A stretch of 64,000 nucleotides of DNA from Cognaticolwellia mytili. Lineage in GTDB: Bacteria > Pseudomonadota > Gammaproteobacteria > Enterobacterales > Alteromonadaceae. Both the position numbers and the translations under genes were made by a program. The notes beneath the pieces were generated by a model, which saw only the letters and a list, made by a program, of their open reading frames with translations, did not search any database and had not been told where the DNA came from. This document shows, in pieces, positions 8,352-18,073 of this stretch (positions are counted from its first letter, which is position 1; each line of letters opens with the position of its first letter). Location of the stretch: NCBI RefSeq assembly GCF_002104475.1, contig NZ_NBOF01000001.1, positions 186,001 to 250,000 of the forward strand. The letters are read 5' to 3'.

Positions 8352-11300
8352 ATGTTTAATAAATTAATAGATTTTTCTGTCAATAATCGCCTGTTGGTGA
8401 TGTTGATGTTAGTGGCAACACTTGTCGGTTCGGTATTTATCATTCCAAAACTTAATTTGGATGCCTTTCCGGATGTTACCAATGTACAAGTGGCGGTAAA
8501 TACCGAAGCCCCTGGGTTAGCGGCTGAAGAAGTCGAGCAATTAATTACCTACCCAATAGAAGCGGTAATGTATGCTATGCCTGATGTTGAGCAAGTTCGT
8601 TCAATTTCAAAAACGGGTTTGTCAGGTGTTACGGTTGTTTTCAAAGAAGGTACGGATATTTACTTTGCCCGTCAATTAGTTTTTGAACGCTTACAAGCGG
8701 CAAAAGAGCTTATTCCTGCAGGTGTTGGAACGCCTGAAATGGGGCCAAACACCTCAGGATTAGGACAGGTGTTTCAGTATTTACTGATAGCTGATAAAGA
8801 TGCTGGTTATGATGCGATGGCGCTGCGTAGCCTTAATGATTGGATAGTGAAACTTTTAGTGATGCCTGTTGATGGTGTTACCGATGTGCTGTCGTTTGGC
8901 GGCGATGTTCGTCAATACCAAGTCAATATTGAAGCCAGTAAATTATTGTCTTACGAGTTAACGCAAGCCGATATTGTTACTGCCTTAGACAATAACAATA
9001 GCAATGTTGGTGGCTGGTACATGAATCGCGGTCAAGAACAGTTGGTTATTCGTGGTACCGGTTGGTTCAGTGGTGGTGAAGCTGGTATTGCAGATATTTC
9101 GCAAGTGCCAGTGAAAACAGTTGCTGGTACGGTTATTACGGTTGCTGATGTTGCCACGGTTGAGTTGGGTAGTGAAATTCGTCAGGGCGCGGTAACAATG
9201 ACACGCCGCACAGAAAATGGCGAAATTGAAAGCTTAGGTGAAGTGGTTTCAGGCATTGTACTTAAACGTATGGGTGCTAATACTAAAGCAACCATTGATG
9301 GTATTAACGCTCGTCTACCTTTAATTGAACAAGCGTTACCAAAAGGCGTTCGTTTTGAACCTTTCTATGACCAATCTGATCTAATTGTTAAAGCGGTTAG
9401 CACGGTTGTTGATTCATTAATTCTTGCTTTTATCTTTATATCTATCGTTTTAGCGTTATTTTTGATGAACTTGCGCGCGACATTCTTAGTGCTTATTTCT
9501 ATTCCTATTTCCATCGCGATTACTTTGATGATTATGGCGTACTTAGGCTTATCAGCTAACCTAATGTCATTAGGTGGCATTGCCGTAGCTATTGGTATGT
9601 TGGTCGATGGCTCTGTGGTGATGGTTGAGAATATGTTTAAACACCTTAATCGTCCTGACGAAGCCCATATTTCAGATGCGATTGCTAGAAATGATAATGG
9701 CGGTATTCCACTACGTTTAAAGCAAGCGGGAAAGGAAGTTGCTCGTCCGGTGTTTTTTGCAGCCTCGATTATTCTGGTGGTGTTTATGCCATTATTTAGC
9801 TTTGAAGGTGTTGAAGCTAAGCTATTTCAACCGATGGCGATTAGTATTATTTTAGCGGTTATTTCAGCCATTTTTGTTGCCTTAATTGTGGTACCGGCAA
9901 TGGCAACATACTTATTTACTAAAGGCGTTACAGAGCGCAAAAGTGTTATTTTACGTCCATTGGATAGGTGGTATCGCAAAAGTTTAGCGATAGCAATGAA
10001 GCGCACTAAGTTGGTTATTGCCTCTTCAGTTATTTTATTGCTTGCGGCGATTACATTAGTGCCACAAATTGGTACTGAATTTGTGCCAGAGCTTGAAGAA
10101 GGCACCATTAACCTTCGAGCGACGCTAGCGCCATCATCAAGTTTAGAAACTGCCTTGCAAGTTGCGCCAATTTTAGAAGAAAAGTTGATGGCATTTCCTG
10201 AGGTTGAATATACCTTAAGCCGTATGGGACGAGCAGAAATTGGCGGTGATCCTGAGCCGGTTAATAACATTGAAATTTATATTGGTTTAAAGCCAGTTAG
10301 TGAATGGACGAGTGCAAATGACCGCTATGAATTACAGCGGTTGATGGAAATTGAACTAGAGCAGTTCCCTGGTTTACTACTGAATTTCTCACAACCCATT
10401 GCCACACGTGTTGATGAACTACTTTCTGGGGTTAAAGCACAATTAGCGATTAAATTATTTGGTCCTGATTTAGCTACCTTAGCGTTGAAAGGACAAGAAA
10501 TAGAAGCCGCAATTAAAGCCGTTGAAGGTGCGCGTGATGTTGCTATGGAGCAAATTGTGGGTGAAGCGCAATTAGTGATAAAGCCCAATAGACAGCAACT
10601 TTCACGCTATGGTTTTTCGGTTGGCGATGTTATGAATGTGGTTAAAAACGGTATTGGTGGCACGACGGCAGGGCAAGTGATTAACGGCAATGAACGTTAT
10701 GATATTTATGTTCGTTTACAAGAGAAAAGTCGTAACAACCGTGAAGTTATTGCAGAGCTGCGCTTGCAGTCACCAACCGGTGCTTGGGTGCGTTTAGGTG
10801 ATATTGCTGATATTTCACTTGAGTCAGGGCCACCACAAGTGCGCCGTGATGATGTGCAACGTCGAGTAGTGATCCAAGCTAATGTGCAAGGTCGTGATAT
10901 GGGCAGTGTTGTTGCCGACATTCGCCGTGTTATTGCTGAAAATGTAGACTTACCCGCAGGTTATTCGGTGGCTATTGGTGGTCAATTTGAAAACCAACAA
11001 CGTGCACAAGCTCGTTTAGCAATTGTTTTGCCTGTTTCATTGGGCTTAATTGCTTTATTGCTATATTTTGCTTTTGGTTCAACAGGTCAAGCGATGTTGA
11101 TATTAGTCAATGTCCCGTTAGCGATTATTGGCGGCATATTTTCACTCTATATTTCTGGTCAGTATTTGTCGGTGCCTAGCTCAGTTGGTTTTATCACGCT
11201 ATTTGGTGTTGCAGTGCTAAACGGTGTGGTGATGGTAGAGAGCATTAATCAACGCATACAAGATGGTTTAGAAATATCAGAGGCAGTATTTGAAGGGGCA

Positions 11301-11519
11301 ACATCGCGCCTACGTCCGGTATTGATGACGGCAATTACTTCCGCGTTAGGTTTGATTCCAATGTTAATGTCAAACGGTGTTGGCGCAGAAATTCAGCGAC
11401 CATTAGCCAGTGTTATTGTCGGTGGTTTAGTCACTGCTACATTACTGACATTGTTTGTTTTACCTGTATTGTTTAGTTGGTTTTCAAAAGCAAAAATAAC
11501 TGAATTAACCAATCGGTAA
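8352..11519 (+). CDS. Heavy-metal RND efflux pump (CusA/CzcA family)
   Basis: A 1055-residue inner-membrane proton antiporter subunit. I chose ATG 8352 over TTG 8337 because GGAG at 8339-8342 is at the right distance. It has the CusA/CzcA-type N-terminus (FNKLIDFSVNNRLLVML, then DAFPDVTNVQV), two large periplasmic loops and twelve predicted helices. The TM4 proton-relay motif is AIGMLVDGSVVMVEN (413-427). The AIG start resembles the monovalent-metal (Cu/Ag) HME group more than the DFG start of Co/Zn/Cd pumps, but DGS is not the typical copper form, so the substrate metal is open. Confidence 0.9.
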   Translation: MFNKLIDFSVNNRLLVMLMLVATLVGSVFIIPKLNLDAFPDVTNVQVAVNTEAPGLAAEEVEQLITYPIEAVMYAMPDVEQVRSISKTGLSGVTVVFKEGTDIYFARQLVFERLQAAKELIPAGVGTPEMGPNTSGLGQVFQYLLIADKDAGYDAMALRSLNDWIVKLLVMPVDGVTDVLSFGGDVRQYQVNIEASKLLSYELTQADIVTALDNNNSNVGGWYMNRGQEQLVIRGTGWFSGGEAGIADISQVPVKTVAGTVITVADVATVELGSEIRQGAVTMTRRTENGEIESLGEVVSGIVLKRMGANTKATIDGINARLPLIEQALPKGVRFEPFYDQSDLIVKAVSTVVDSLILAFIFISIVLALFLMNLRATFLVLISIPISIAITLMIMAYLGLSANLMSLGGIAVAIGMLVDGSVVMVENMFKHLNRPDEAHISDAIARNDNGGIPLRLKQAGKEVARPVFFAASIILVVFMPLFSFEGVEAKLFQPMAISIILAVISAIFVALIVVPAMATYLFTKGVTERKSVILRPLDRWYRKSLAIAMKRTKLVIASSVILLLAAITLVPQIGTEFVPELEEGTINLRATLAPSSSLETALQVAPILEEKLMAFPEVEYTLSRMGRAEIGGDPEPVNNIEIYIGLKPVSEWTSANDRYELQRLMEIELEQFPGLLLNFSQPIATRVDELLSGVKAQLAIKLFGPDLATLALKGQEIEAAIKAVEGARDVAMEQIVGEAQLVIKPNRQQLSRYGFSVGDVMNVVKNGIGGTTAGQVINGNERYDIYVRLQEKSRNNREVIAELRLQSPTGAWVRLGDIADISLESGPPQVRRDDVQRRVVIQANVQGRDMGSVVADIRRVIAENVDLPAGYSVAIGGQFENQQRAQARLAIVLPVSLGLIALLLYFAFGSTGQAMLILVNVPLAIIGGIFSLYISGQYLSVPSSVGFITLFGVAVLNGVVMVESINQRIQDGLEISEAVFEGATSRLRPVLMTAITSALGLIPMLMSNGVGAEIQRPLASVIVGGLVTATLLTLFVLPVLFSWFSKAKITELTNR

Positions 11520-11520
11520 T

Positions 11521-11552
11521 ATACCCAAGCCATTTTCAAGCGGTTTGGGTAT
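11521..11552. repeat. Palindrome with ATACCC termini, solitary end of a MITE-like family
   Basis: ATACCCAAGCC (11521-11531) and GGTTTGGGTAT (11542-11552) form imperfect inverted arms 2 nt after the pump stop codon. The same ATACCCAA..CC sequence forms the ends of the 263-bp element at 45531-45793, and both copies are followed by AAGTGC. It may act as a transcript-end hairpin. Confidence 0.6.
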
Positions 11553-11811
11553 AAGTGCTAAATAACGCGTAGGCGTATTGAAAACAGGTCAGTAGTATTA
11601 GGTTTTATTAACCGTAAATACTACTGACTTTCTTAACTTTTTTAAGTAATAGTTGCTTGATTAACTCTTTGTCATTGAGCCAACAAGTCGCAGTAAATTG
11701 TTACTAGCAACATTATTTTGTGATCAAATTGAATCAGCGTAGCTATTTATAGTAGTGTAGAGTTATTGGTTATATATAGAAATATCCACCTAAGAAATAA
11801 GGATAAGTCGC

Positions 11812-13254
11812 ATGAATGTAGAGCAAGTCATTGCCAGTCTTAACAATGTACTTTGGGGCGATGGCCAGGTTTTGATTTATGTGCTGCTATTCGCCGGGTT
11901 TTGGTTTAGCGTTAAATTAAAATTCGTACAATTTCTTAATTTTCGACATATGTTTTCTGTCATGCGAAATAGTACTAAGGGTACTGATGAAGGTGGCGAG
12001 AATGGCTCAGGTATTAGCTCACTGCAGGCGTTATTTATAGGGCTGTCTGCACGTGTTGGTACTGGCAATTTAGCGGGCGTTGCTGTTGCTATTTCTCTTG
12101 GTGGTAGTGGCGCTATATTTTGGATGTGGGTTATTGCCTTGCTCGGCATGGCAACCGGTTTTGCGGAAAGTGTTTTAGGTCAACTTTACAAAGTAAACGA
12201 TGATCATAAGGAATATCGTGGCGGACCGGCTTACTACATTCAAAAAGGGCTTAATCAGCGTTGGTTAGCAATTCTATTTTCTCTATGTTTATTCCTCGGT
12301 TACGGCTTTAGTTTTAGTGCCATGCAGGCTAATACTATTGCTGATTCTTTAAATCATGCTTTTAATATTCCTAGTATGTACTCTGGTGCTGTTATTACCA
12401 TATTAGCAGGGCTAATTGTTTTAGGTGGCTTGAAACGAATTGCCCGCTTTGCAGAGTTAATTGTGCCATTTATGGGCATAGCGTTTATTCTTGTTGCTGT
12501 TGCAATCACCTTGATGAATATTAGTGCTGTGCCGGCCATGCTTTACGACATTATTACCTCGGCTTTCGGTTTACAAGAAGCGGGAGCGGGCATGTTAGGT
12601 GCAGCAATTAAAAATGGTATACAACGTGGTTTGTATTCTAATGAGGCCGGCGCGGGTAGTGTACCGCATGCAGCTGCCAGCGCAAGACCAGTACCGAACC
12701 ACCCAGTTACACAAGGTTATGTGCAAATGCTTGGCGTGTTTTTAGACACTATTGTGTTATGTACCTGTACTGCGGTGATTATTTTACTTGCTGATATTAA
12801 TATTGGTGGTGAAATGGAAGGTATTCGCCTGACTCAAAATGCCATTACTTATCACTTAGGTGAAAGCGGGGTTTATTTTGTTTCTGCCGCCATTAGCTTA
12901 TTTGCTTTTACTTCAGTGGTTGCCAATTACGCTTATGCGGAAAGCAACTTACACTTTTTTAAGCTAGACAATAAAGTTGGTCGTACAATATACACGGTGA
13001 TGTATTTAGCTATGGTATTTTGGGGCTCAAGCGCCAGTTTAAAACAGGTGTGGAGCATGGCTGATGTCGCATTAGGGTTGATGACCTTAGTTAATGTGGT
13101 AGCAATTGTGCAACTTACCCCAACCATTGTTGCGCTGATGGAAGATTATAATGCTAAGCGTAAGCTTGAAAATTCAATCGACGTTAATATGGAGTTTAAG
13201 TCTGATGACATAAAATTCCAAGGTCGACTTCATAAAGACATTTGGTCTAAGTAA
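11812..13254 (+). CDS. AGCS-family sodium:alanine/glycine symporter
   Basis: A 480-residue inner-membrane transporter with about ten hydrophobic segments, normal for the AGCS (AlsT/DagA/YaaJ) family, importing alanine or glycine with Na+. Family hallmarks are LSARVGTGNLAGVAVAI (about 78-94), the GGPAYYIQKGL block (about 138-148), and NGIQRGLYSNEAGAGSVPHAAA (about 268-289). The ATG has a good ribosome site, AAGGATAAG. It appears monocistronic. Substrate choice among small neutral amino acids cannot be read from sequence. Confidence 0.92.
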   Translation: MNVEQVIASLNNVLWGDGQVLIYVLLFAGFWFSVKLKFVQFLNFRHMFSVMRNSTKGTDEGGENGSGISSLQALFIGLSARVGTGNLAGVAVAISLGGSGAIFWMWVIALLGMATGFAESVLGQLYKVNDDHKEYRGGPAYYIQKGLNQRWLAILFSLCLFLGYGFSFSAMQANTIADSLNHAFNIPSMYSGAVITILAGLIVLGGLKRIARFAELIVPFMGIAFILVAVAITLMNISAVPAMLYDIITSAFGLQEAGAGMLGAAIKNGIQRGLYSNEAGAGSVPHAAASARPVPNHPVTQGYVQMLGVFLDTIVLCTCTAVIILLADINIGGEMEGIRLTQNAITYHLGESGVYFVSAAISLFAFTSVVANYAYAESNLHFFKLDNKVGRTIYTVMYLAMVFWGSSASLKQVWSMADVALGLMTLVNVVAIVQLTPTIVALMEDYNAKRKLENSIDVNMEFKSDDIKFQGRLHKDIWSK

Positions 13255-13422
13255 CCTTTGAATACTTAAGTGCTATTTCGATGCATAATTAATGTTCTAG
13301 TTACACATTGATAACAACTAAATACAATTTCATCATACTTTTTCAATTATAAATTTGTTAATTTAAAAAAATTGCATCTAGACTAGTAACTTATAGAAAG
13401 TTAAAGATACTTTTTATAAAAA

Positions 13423-13437
13423 TGATTGTTATTATCA
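13423..13437. promoter_or_regulatory. Fur-box-like palindrome
   Basis: TGATTGTTATTATCA matches the 7-1-7 Fur core TGATAATnATTATCA at all but two positions. It lies 166 nt upstream of the chemoreceptor ATG in the 349-bp gap 13255-13603. The region is AT-rich, so chance matches are possible. Confidence 0.3.
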
Positions 13438-13535
13438 TTTTAGTTTCTTTGACATAATTGATTTACATCATAAATCAAACTTGAGTAGATGTGGTAATAT
13501 TTTCGCCTTGCTGGCGAAGCAGCCGGTCGTCTACC

Positions 13536-13562
13536 TATAATTTGTGCCTCTTGTGCCGTTAG
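13536..13562 (+). promoter_or_regulatory. Candidate sigma-28 (FliA) promoter of the chemoreceptor
   Basis: TATAATTT (13536-13543) and GCCGTTAG (13555-13562) match TAAAGTTT and GCCGATAA at 6/8 each with the exact 11-nt spacing. FliA promoters commonly drive chemoreceptor genes. A 7-bp hairpin (TTAGCTT/AAGCTAA, 13559-13579) overlaps its downstream end. Confidence 0.45.
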
Positions 13563-13603
13563 CTTTTAAAATAAGCTAAAATTACTCAGTGAAAAGGATA
13601 GCT

Positions 13604-15583
13604 ATGAAGTTTTCTGATGTCTCATTTAAAAATAAAATATTCATTTTATTAGCATTGCCATTATTGGGTTTTTTAGGGTTAAGCATTTTGGCAGTAAAAC
13701 AAAATTATAGCGTTAATAATGAAATGGAACGCTTATCTCAACTCACGCAATTGTCGATAACATACAGCGATCTTGTGCATGAGTTACAAAAAGAACGCGG
13801 AGCCACAGCAGGATATATTGGCTCTAAAGGGAAAAAATTTACCTCAGAGATAAAGCAGCAACGTCTTGCTACAGATAGTAAAAAATCTAATCGTGATGCA
13901 TTTTTAATTGAAAATGACTTTGACCAAACAGCTATTGTAAATTTAAATCAAGAGGTAAGTTCTGAACTTAATAAATTGACCTCTATACGCCAACAAGTGA
14001 ATAACTTTGAAATAGAAGCGGCAAAAGCGATAGGTTATTATACTAATTTGAATGCCAAATTACTGTCGGTATCAACATTGATTACTGAACTGAGTACTGA
14101 TGCCACAATAGCTAAGCAAACTGTTGCATACTATAACTTTTTACAAGGTAAAGAGCGTGCGGGTATTGAACGTGCGGTTATGAGTAATACATTTGCTTTA
14201 AATGAATATACCAAGGGTGTCTTTGTTAAATTTGTGTCTTTAGTAACACAGCAAAGCACCTATATGAGTAATTTTTTAGCTTTTTCGACGCCTGAAAATA
14301 TAAGTTATTATCAAGAGCAGATGTCTCACTCTTCTGTAAAGGAAGTAATACGTTTACGTGGTATAGCTGAAAGTAAAACATCAGGTTTTGATGTTGATGC
14401 TGTCCATTGGTTTGAGCAATCAACACAACGAATTGGTCAACTAAAAAAAGTTGAGAATAAAGTAGCTGAAGATTTACTTGCGCTTGCTGAAGATAAATAT
14501 AAAGCTGCGTTTAATATTCTATTGGTTGATATCATAGGCACAGCATTTTTATTGATATTAGTTTTATTTATTACTGTGGTTTCGGTTCGGGATTTAACCT
14601 CACGTGTGAATGAACTAACTCATATATTAGGCTTGGTGAGAGACGAAAACGATTTAACTGTTCGGGCTACACTGTTAGGCGAGAGTGAATTGGGGCATAT
14701 ATCTAACGCTCTCAACCTAACCTTAGCTCAGTTCTCAAAAACTATTAGTGAGATTTCGAGTTCAAGTCTGACACTTGCTGCGGCATCGGAAGAAACTTCA
14801 ACCACTTGTGAATATAGCTCTGGAACATTAACCGAACAACAAGAAAGTATTGGTGTAATAGCCGCAGCTGTTGAAGAGTTGTCTTCTACGGTAAAAGAAG
14901 TTGCGAGCAATACGCAGTTGACAGCTGACTCGGCAAGAGAAGCTGATAGTCAAGCTAAAAATGGTCTTGATGTTGTGCAGGTTTCTTATAATTCAATAGA
15001 AGTTTTATCTAAAGATATTGATAGCCTTGCCCAACAGATTAATAATTTGCATAAGAGCAGCGGTGACATTACAAAAGTTGTTGATGTTATAAAGTCTGTT
15101 GCGGAGCAAACAAACTTGTTGGCACTAAATGCAGCTATTGAAGCGGCGAGAGCAGGGGAGCAGGGGCGAGGCTTTGCTGTTGTGGCTGATGAGGTCAGGA
15201 CTCTGGCACAAAGAACACAACAATCGACATTAGAAATTGAAACCTTTATTGGCACTCTACAAGCTGATGCTAACGCTGCTCATCATGTTATTGAAGAAAG
15301 CCAGAAAAAGGCCAATGCTGCAGTAGATAACTCAAAAAATGTTGAGCATACATTAGAAGATATAACCAATGCCATCGGTCAAATATTTTCAATGACAGAA
15401 CAAGTGGCTACGGCAATTGAAGAGCAGTCAGTGGTAACACAGGATGTAGCTCACAATATTGTTAATATTGAGCAAAAGTCTACAGAAACTACCGCCGGAG
15501 CTTTACAAATTTCTACAACAGCAAAAGAACAAGCCTACTTAGCCACCACTATGCAAGATTTAGCTAATCAATTTAAAATTTAG
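13604..15583 (+). CDS. Methyl-accepting chemotaxis protein with NIT sensor domain
   Basis: A 659-residue chemoreceptor. I chose ATG 13604 over GTG 13589 because AAGGA lies 5 nt before it. Order: TM1 (about 12-32), a periplasmic helical NIT-type sensor ([20 protein letters not shown] is the family signature; the domain is linked to nitrate/nitrite sensing), TM2 (about 303-327), HAMP, and a cytoplasmic signalling domain with the conserved hairpin tip [20 protein letters not shown] and [15 protein letters not shown]. The real ligand is unknown; NIT domains also occur in non-nitrate sensors. The next gene starts 52 nt downstream and is also a sensor, so the pair may be co-transcribed. Confidence 0.92.
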   Translation: MKFSDVSFKNKIFILLALPLLGFLGLSILAVKQNYSVNNEMERLSQLTQLSITYSDLVHELQKERGATAGYIGSKGKKFTSEIKQQRLATDSKKSNRDAFLIENDFDQTAIVNLNQEVSSELNKLTSIRQQVNNFEIEAAKAIGYYTNLNAKLLSVSTLITELSTDATIAKQTVAYYNFLQGKERAGIERAVMSNTFALNEYTKGVFVKFVSLVTQQSTYMSNFLAFSTPENISYYQEQMSHSSVKEVIRLRGIAESKTSGFDVDAVHWFEQSTQRIGQLKKVENKVAEDLLALAEDKYKAAFNILLVDIIGTAFLLILVLFITVVSVRDLTSRVNELTHILGLVRDENDLTVRATLLGESELGHISNALNLTLAQFSKTISEISSSSLTLAAASEETSTTCEYSSGTLTEQQESIGVIAAAVEELSSTVKEVASNTQLTADSAREADSQAKNGLDVVQVSYNSIEVLSKDIDSLAQQINNLHKSSGDITKVVDVIKSVAEQTNLLALNAAIEAARAGEQGRGFAVVADEVRTLAQRTQQSTLEIETFIGTLQADANAAHHVIEESQKKANAAVDNSKNVEHTLEDITNAIGQIFSMTEQVATAIEEQSVVTQDVAHNIVNIEQKSTETTAGALQISTTAKEQAYLATTMQDLANQFKI

Positions 15584-15635
15584 AGCGCTTGGTAGCCTTG
15601 TTTTGCGTTCTTATTTTTCTTGCTTACTTTAGGTT

Positions 15636-17840
15636 GTGAAGTTGAAAGTACATTGCAGTAATAAAAATATTTTAGTTGTAAGTTTTGTTGCTTTATTACT
15701 CTTTGGACTTTTAGCATCGACAATTGTTGCATATCATCATGTAAAAAAAAGCTCTGAAACTGCTATTCAAAAAGACATTCAACTAAAAGCTAGTTTTGTG
15801 CTAACAGAATTAACACAGTGGGTGAAAGTAACTGTCGATCAAGTTGAGCACTTTGCATTACATCTTGAAAGCTCAAATGTTAGCTTAGCAAAAAGAACAA
15901 AATATAATGAATACTTAGCATTGCACCCTAATCCTGCTGGTTTACAGTATTTAGGTTATATTTTAGATAGTACAGGCTACTATAACATTAATGATTGGCA
16001 AGCCCCTCCTGGTTATGATGTTAGAGAGCGTGGTTGGTATAAAGCTGGTAAAACAGCTTGCAAAGCAATACTTGGTCAACCCTATATTAGTATTGAAAGT
16101 AATAAACAAGCTTGGCTAGCAGTTACATCGCCAATAATACAAAATGGGGAGTTTGTTGGTTTAGCATCTGCGCATGTAACATTCGACTATATATTGTCAG
16201 TATTGAATAATGTTGATAGCAATATAGTGGGTTCGGTGTTTCTTGTCGATCAAAATGGAGAGGTAGTGCTACCGGAACGGCAAAATATTGATGCTATTTG
16301 GCAAGAAGATACTAGAAAAAAATTTATAGCGCATACAGATAAAGCTCTTCTGCCAAGAATAGAGTCGGCAGACTATGTGTTTCATATTACTCAAACGATT
16401 GAAGGCTATGCTGGTAATGTTGTTTTTGCTACGCCGAAAAAGTTCATTTCTAAAGAAATATTTCGAGAAACATTTGAACTGTTAAGTAAATTTTTATTTA
16501 TCTTTATTCTTGTACTTATTGCTTTGTACTTATCGAATCGTCATATATTAGCGCCACTTTTTGATTATCTTGAATTAGATAATGTTACTCAGTTACCTAG
16601 TAAAAAACACTTCAAACAACAAGTTAAACAGCAGTTTCTATTGCCAGGAATTCATGGACGCTTACTGATTATAAATATGGAGAATTTTAATCGTATTACG
16701 GCTTCATATTCAACTGCATACGTCAGCTTATTACAAAATAAAATAAAAGATCGAATACAAGCACAATTGACCACTTCTGCTTTATTAGGTAACTTTTCTG
16801 AGAGTCGTTATATCGCTTATTACCAACAGAATGATTCAGAAAGTAATGACCTACTAGATCTGTTATCAGAGGCGTTAGCAGAGCGTTATGAGATTGCGGG
16901 GAGTGAAATATATTGTAACTTTAGAATCGGGGCTAGTGATTATCCTGAGCATGGTGGAAATATTGAGACATTGATTGACAATGCCTTCTCTGCTTTAAGT
17001 GGTATAAGTCGACAAAACTGTAATAATTATAGTATTTTTACTGCACAAATTAACCAAGAGTTTAGTGATGCGCAGCGAATTCACAACGCGATGAAAAAGG
17101 GGTTAAGGGCTGCAGAATTTAGCATGGTATACCAACCACAAGTTGATGTTTTAACCGATAAGTTGTTTGCTGTTGAATCTTTGGTCCGTTGGTATTCAAA
17201 TTCGCTAAATCGGATGGTATCCCCGGCTGAATTTATCCCTATTGCTGAGTCCAATGGCTTAATGAACTCGCTTGGCGATAACATTATTCGTCAAGTTTTT
17301 CGTCAGGTAGCCAAGTGGAATAAGCTCGGTATTAACGTTCCTTCGGTGAGCATTAATATTTCGCCTCAGCAACTTCTAGCAAATAATTTTTATGATAATA
17401 TTCTAGTCAATATAAATTATTTTAATATCAAACCAAGTCAAATTGAATTTGAAATTACAGAAACGTCCTTATTAAAAGACCCCAAAACGAGTATAGAAAT
17501 ATTGAATAAATTGAATCATCAAGGTTTTTCAATCGCCATTGATGATTTCGGTACTGGCTACTCTTCACTTGAGTATTTAAACTCAATGCCATTGCATAAA
17601 TTAAAAATGGATCGAACGTTTGTCGTTGATTTAGACAAAAAAGAAAAAAGTGCGGTGTTAGTGAAAACTATTATAGCGATGGCCAATAATTTAGGCCTAG
17701 AAGTTTTGGCAGAGGGAGTTGAAAGGCAAGGAGAAGCTGAAGTTTTGTTGGCTCTGGGGTGCAGTAAAATTCAAGGGTATTTGTACTCAAAGCCGCTACC
17801 AGCAAAAGAGTTAGAAGATTATATCGCTGTGAATGCTTAA
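15636..17840 (+). CDS. Cache-sensor c-di-GMP phosphodiesterase (degenerate GGDEF + EAL)
   Basis: A 734-residue membrane sensor. TM1 (about 12-34), a periplasmic dCache-like domain with PPGYDVRERGWYK (124-136), TM2 (about 283-300), a GGDEF-derived domain (about 305-470) with SESRY where GGDEF should be, and an EAL domain (about 478-730). In the EAL domain the motif reads ESL (514-516), and SINISPQQ, EITETS, DDFG (Asp636/637), KMD and AEGVE are all present. It should therefore be an active c-di-GMP phosphodiesterase without cyclase activity. The start is GTG 15636 or TTG 15642; AGG at 15631 does not decide. It follows the chemoreceptor by 52 nt. Confidence 0.88.
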   Translation: MKLKVHCSNKNILVVSFVALLLFGLLASTIVAYHHVKKSSETAIQKDIQLKASFVLTELTQWVKVTVDQVEHFALHLESSNVSLAKRTKYNEYLALHPNPAGLQYLGYILDSTGYYNINDWQAPPGYDVRERGWYKAGKTACKAILGQPYISIESNKQAWLAVTSPIIQNGEFVGLASAHVTFDYILSVLNNVDSNIVGSVFLVDQNGEVVLPERQNIDAIWQEDTRKKFIAHTDKALLPRIESADYVFHITQTIEGYAGNVVFATPKKFISKEIFRETFELLSKFLFIFILVLIALYLSNRHILAPLFDYLELDNVTQLPSKKHFKQQVKQQFLLPGIHGRLLIINMENFNRITASYSTAYVSLLQNKIKDRIQAQLTTSALLGNFSESRYIAYYQQNDSESNDLLDLLSEALAERYEIAGSEIYCNFRIGASDYPEHGGNIETLIDNAFSALSGISRQNCNNYSIFTAQINQEFSDAQRIHNAMKKGLRAAEFSMVYQPQVDVLTDKLFAVESLVRWYSNSLNRMVSPAEFIPIAESNGLMNSLGDNIIRQVFRQVAKWNKLGINVPSVSINISPQQLLANNFYDNILVNINYFNIKPSQIEFEITETSLLKDPKTSIEILNKLNHQGFSIAIDDFGTGYSSLEYLNSMPLHKLKMDRTFVVDLDKKEKSAVLVKTIIAMANNLGLEVLAEGVERQGEAEVLLALGCSKIQGYLYSKPLPAKELEDYIAVNA

Positions 17841-18073
17841 AACTCCATTGCTAGTTTTTAATGCTAGCGGTATTAGAGTTTCATTGTTTGGCACAACCAT
17901 ACCTCATGTATTCTACTTTACTTGTATTAAAACCGCTTTGTTGCTGAAAATATAAACAAAAATCAATAAGTCTAGTCCTTAGGCATAATAGCCAGTGAAT
18001 TGAGCTGTTAAACTTAAAGGATTAAACTAATCATTCTTTTAGATTTGGCAGTACGCTTCTCATTTCTTTATGC

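Noticed and set aside
9365-10921. Long open frames on the minus strand within the metal pump gene
   Set aside because: They have no domain features, lie wholly inside a clear RND gene, and follow from its codon bias.
13500-13560. Possible c-di-GMP (GEMM) riboswitch before the chemoreceptor
   Set aside because: Only a loose GAAGC..CGGTC resemblance and a small TTCGCC/GGCGAA hairpin; the conserved GACGCAAAGC core is absent.
17839-17881. Terminator after the Cache-EAL gene
   Set aside because: AAACTC/GAGTTT and a CTAG-centred hairpin exist, but pairing is weak and no T-run follows.
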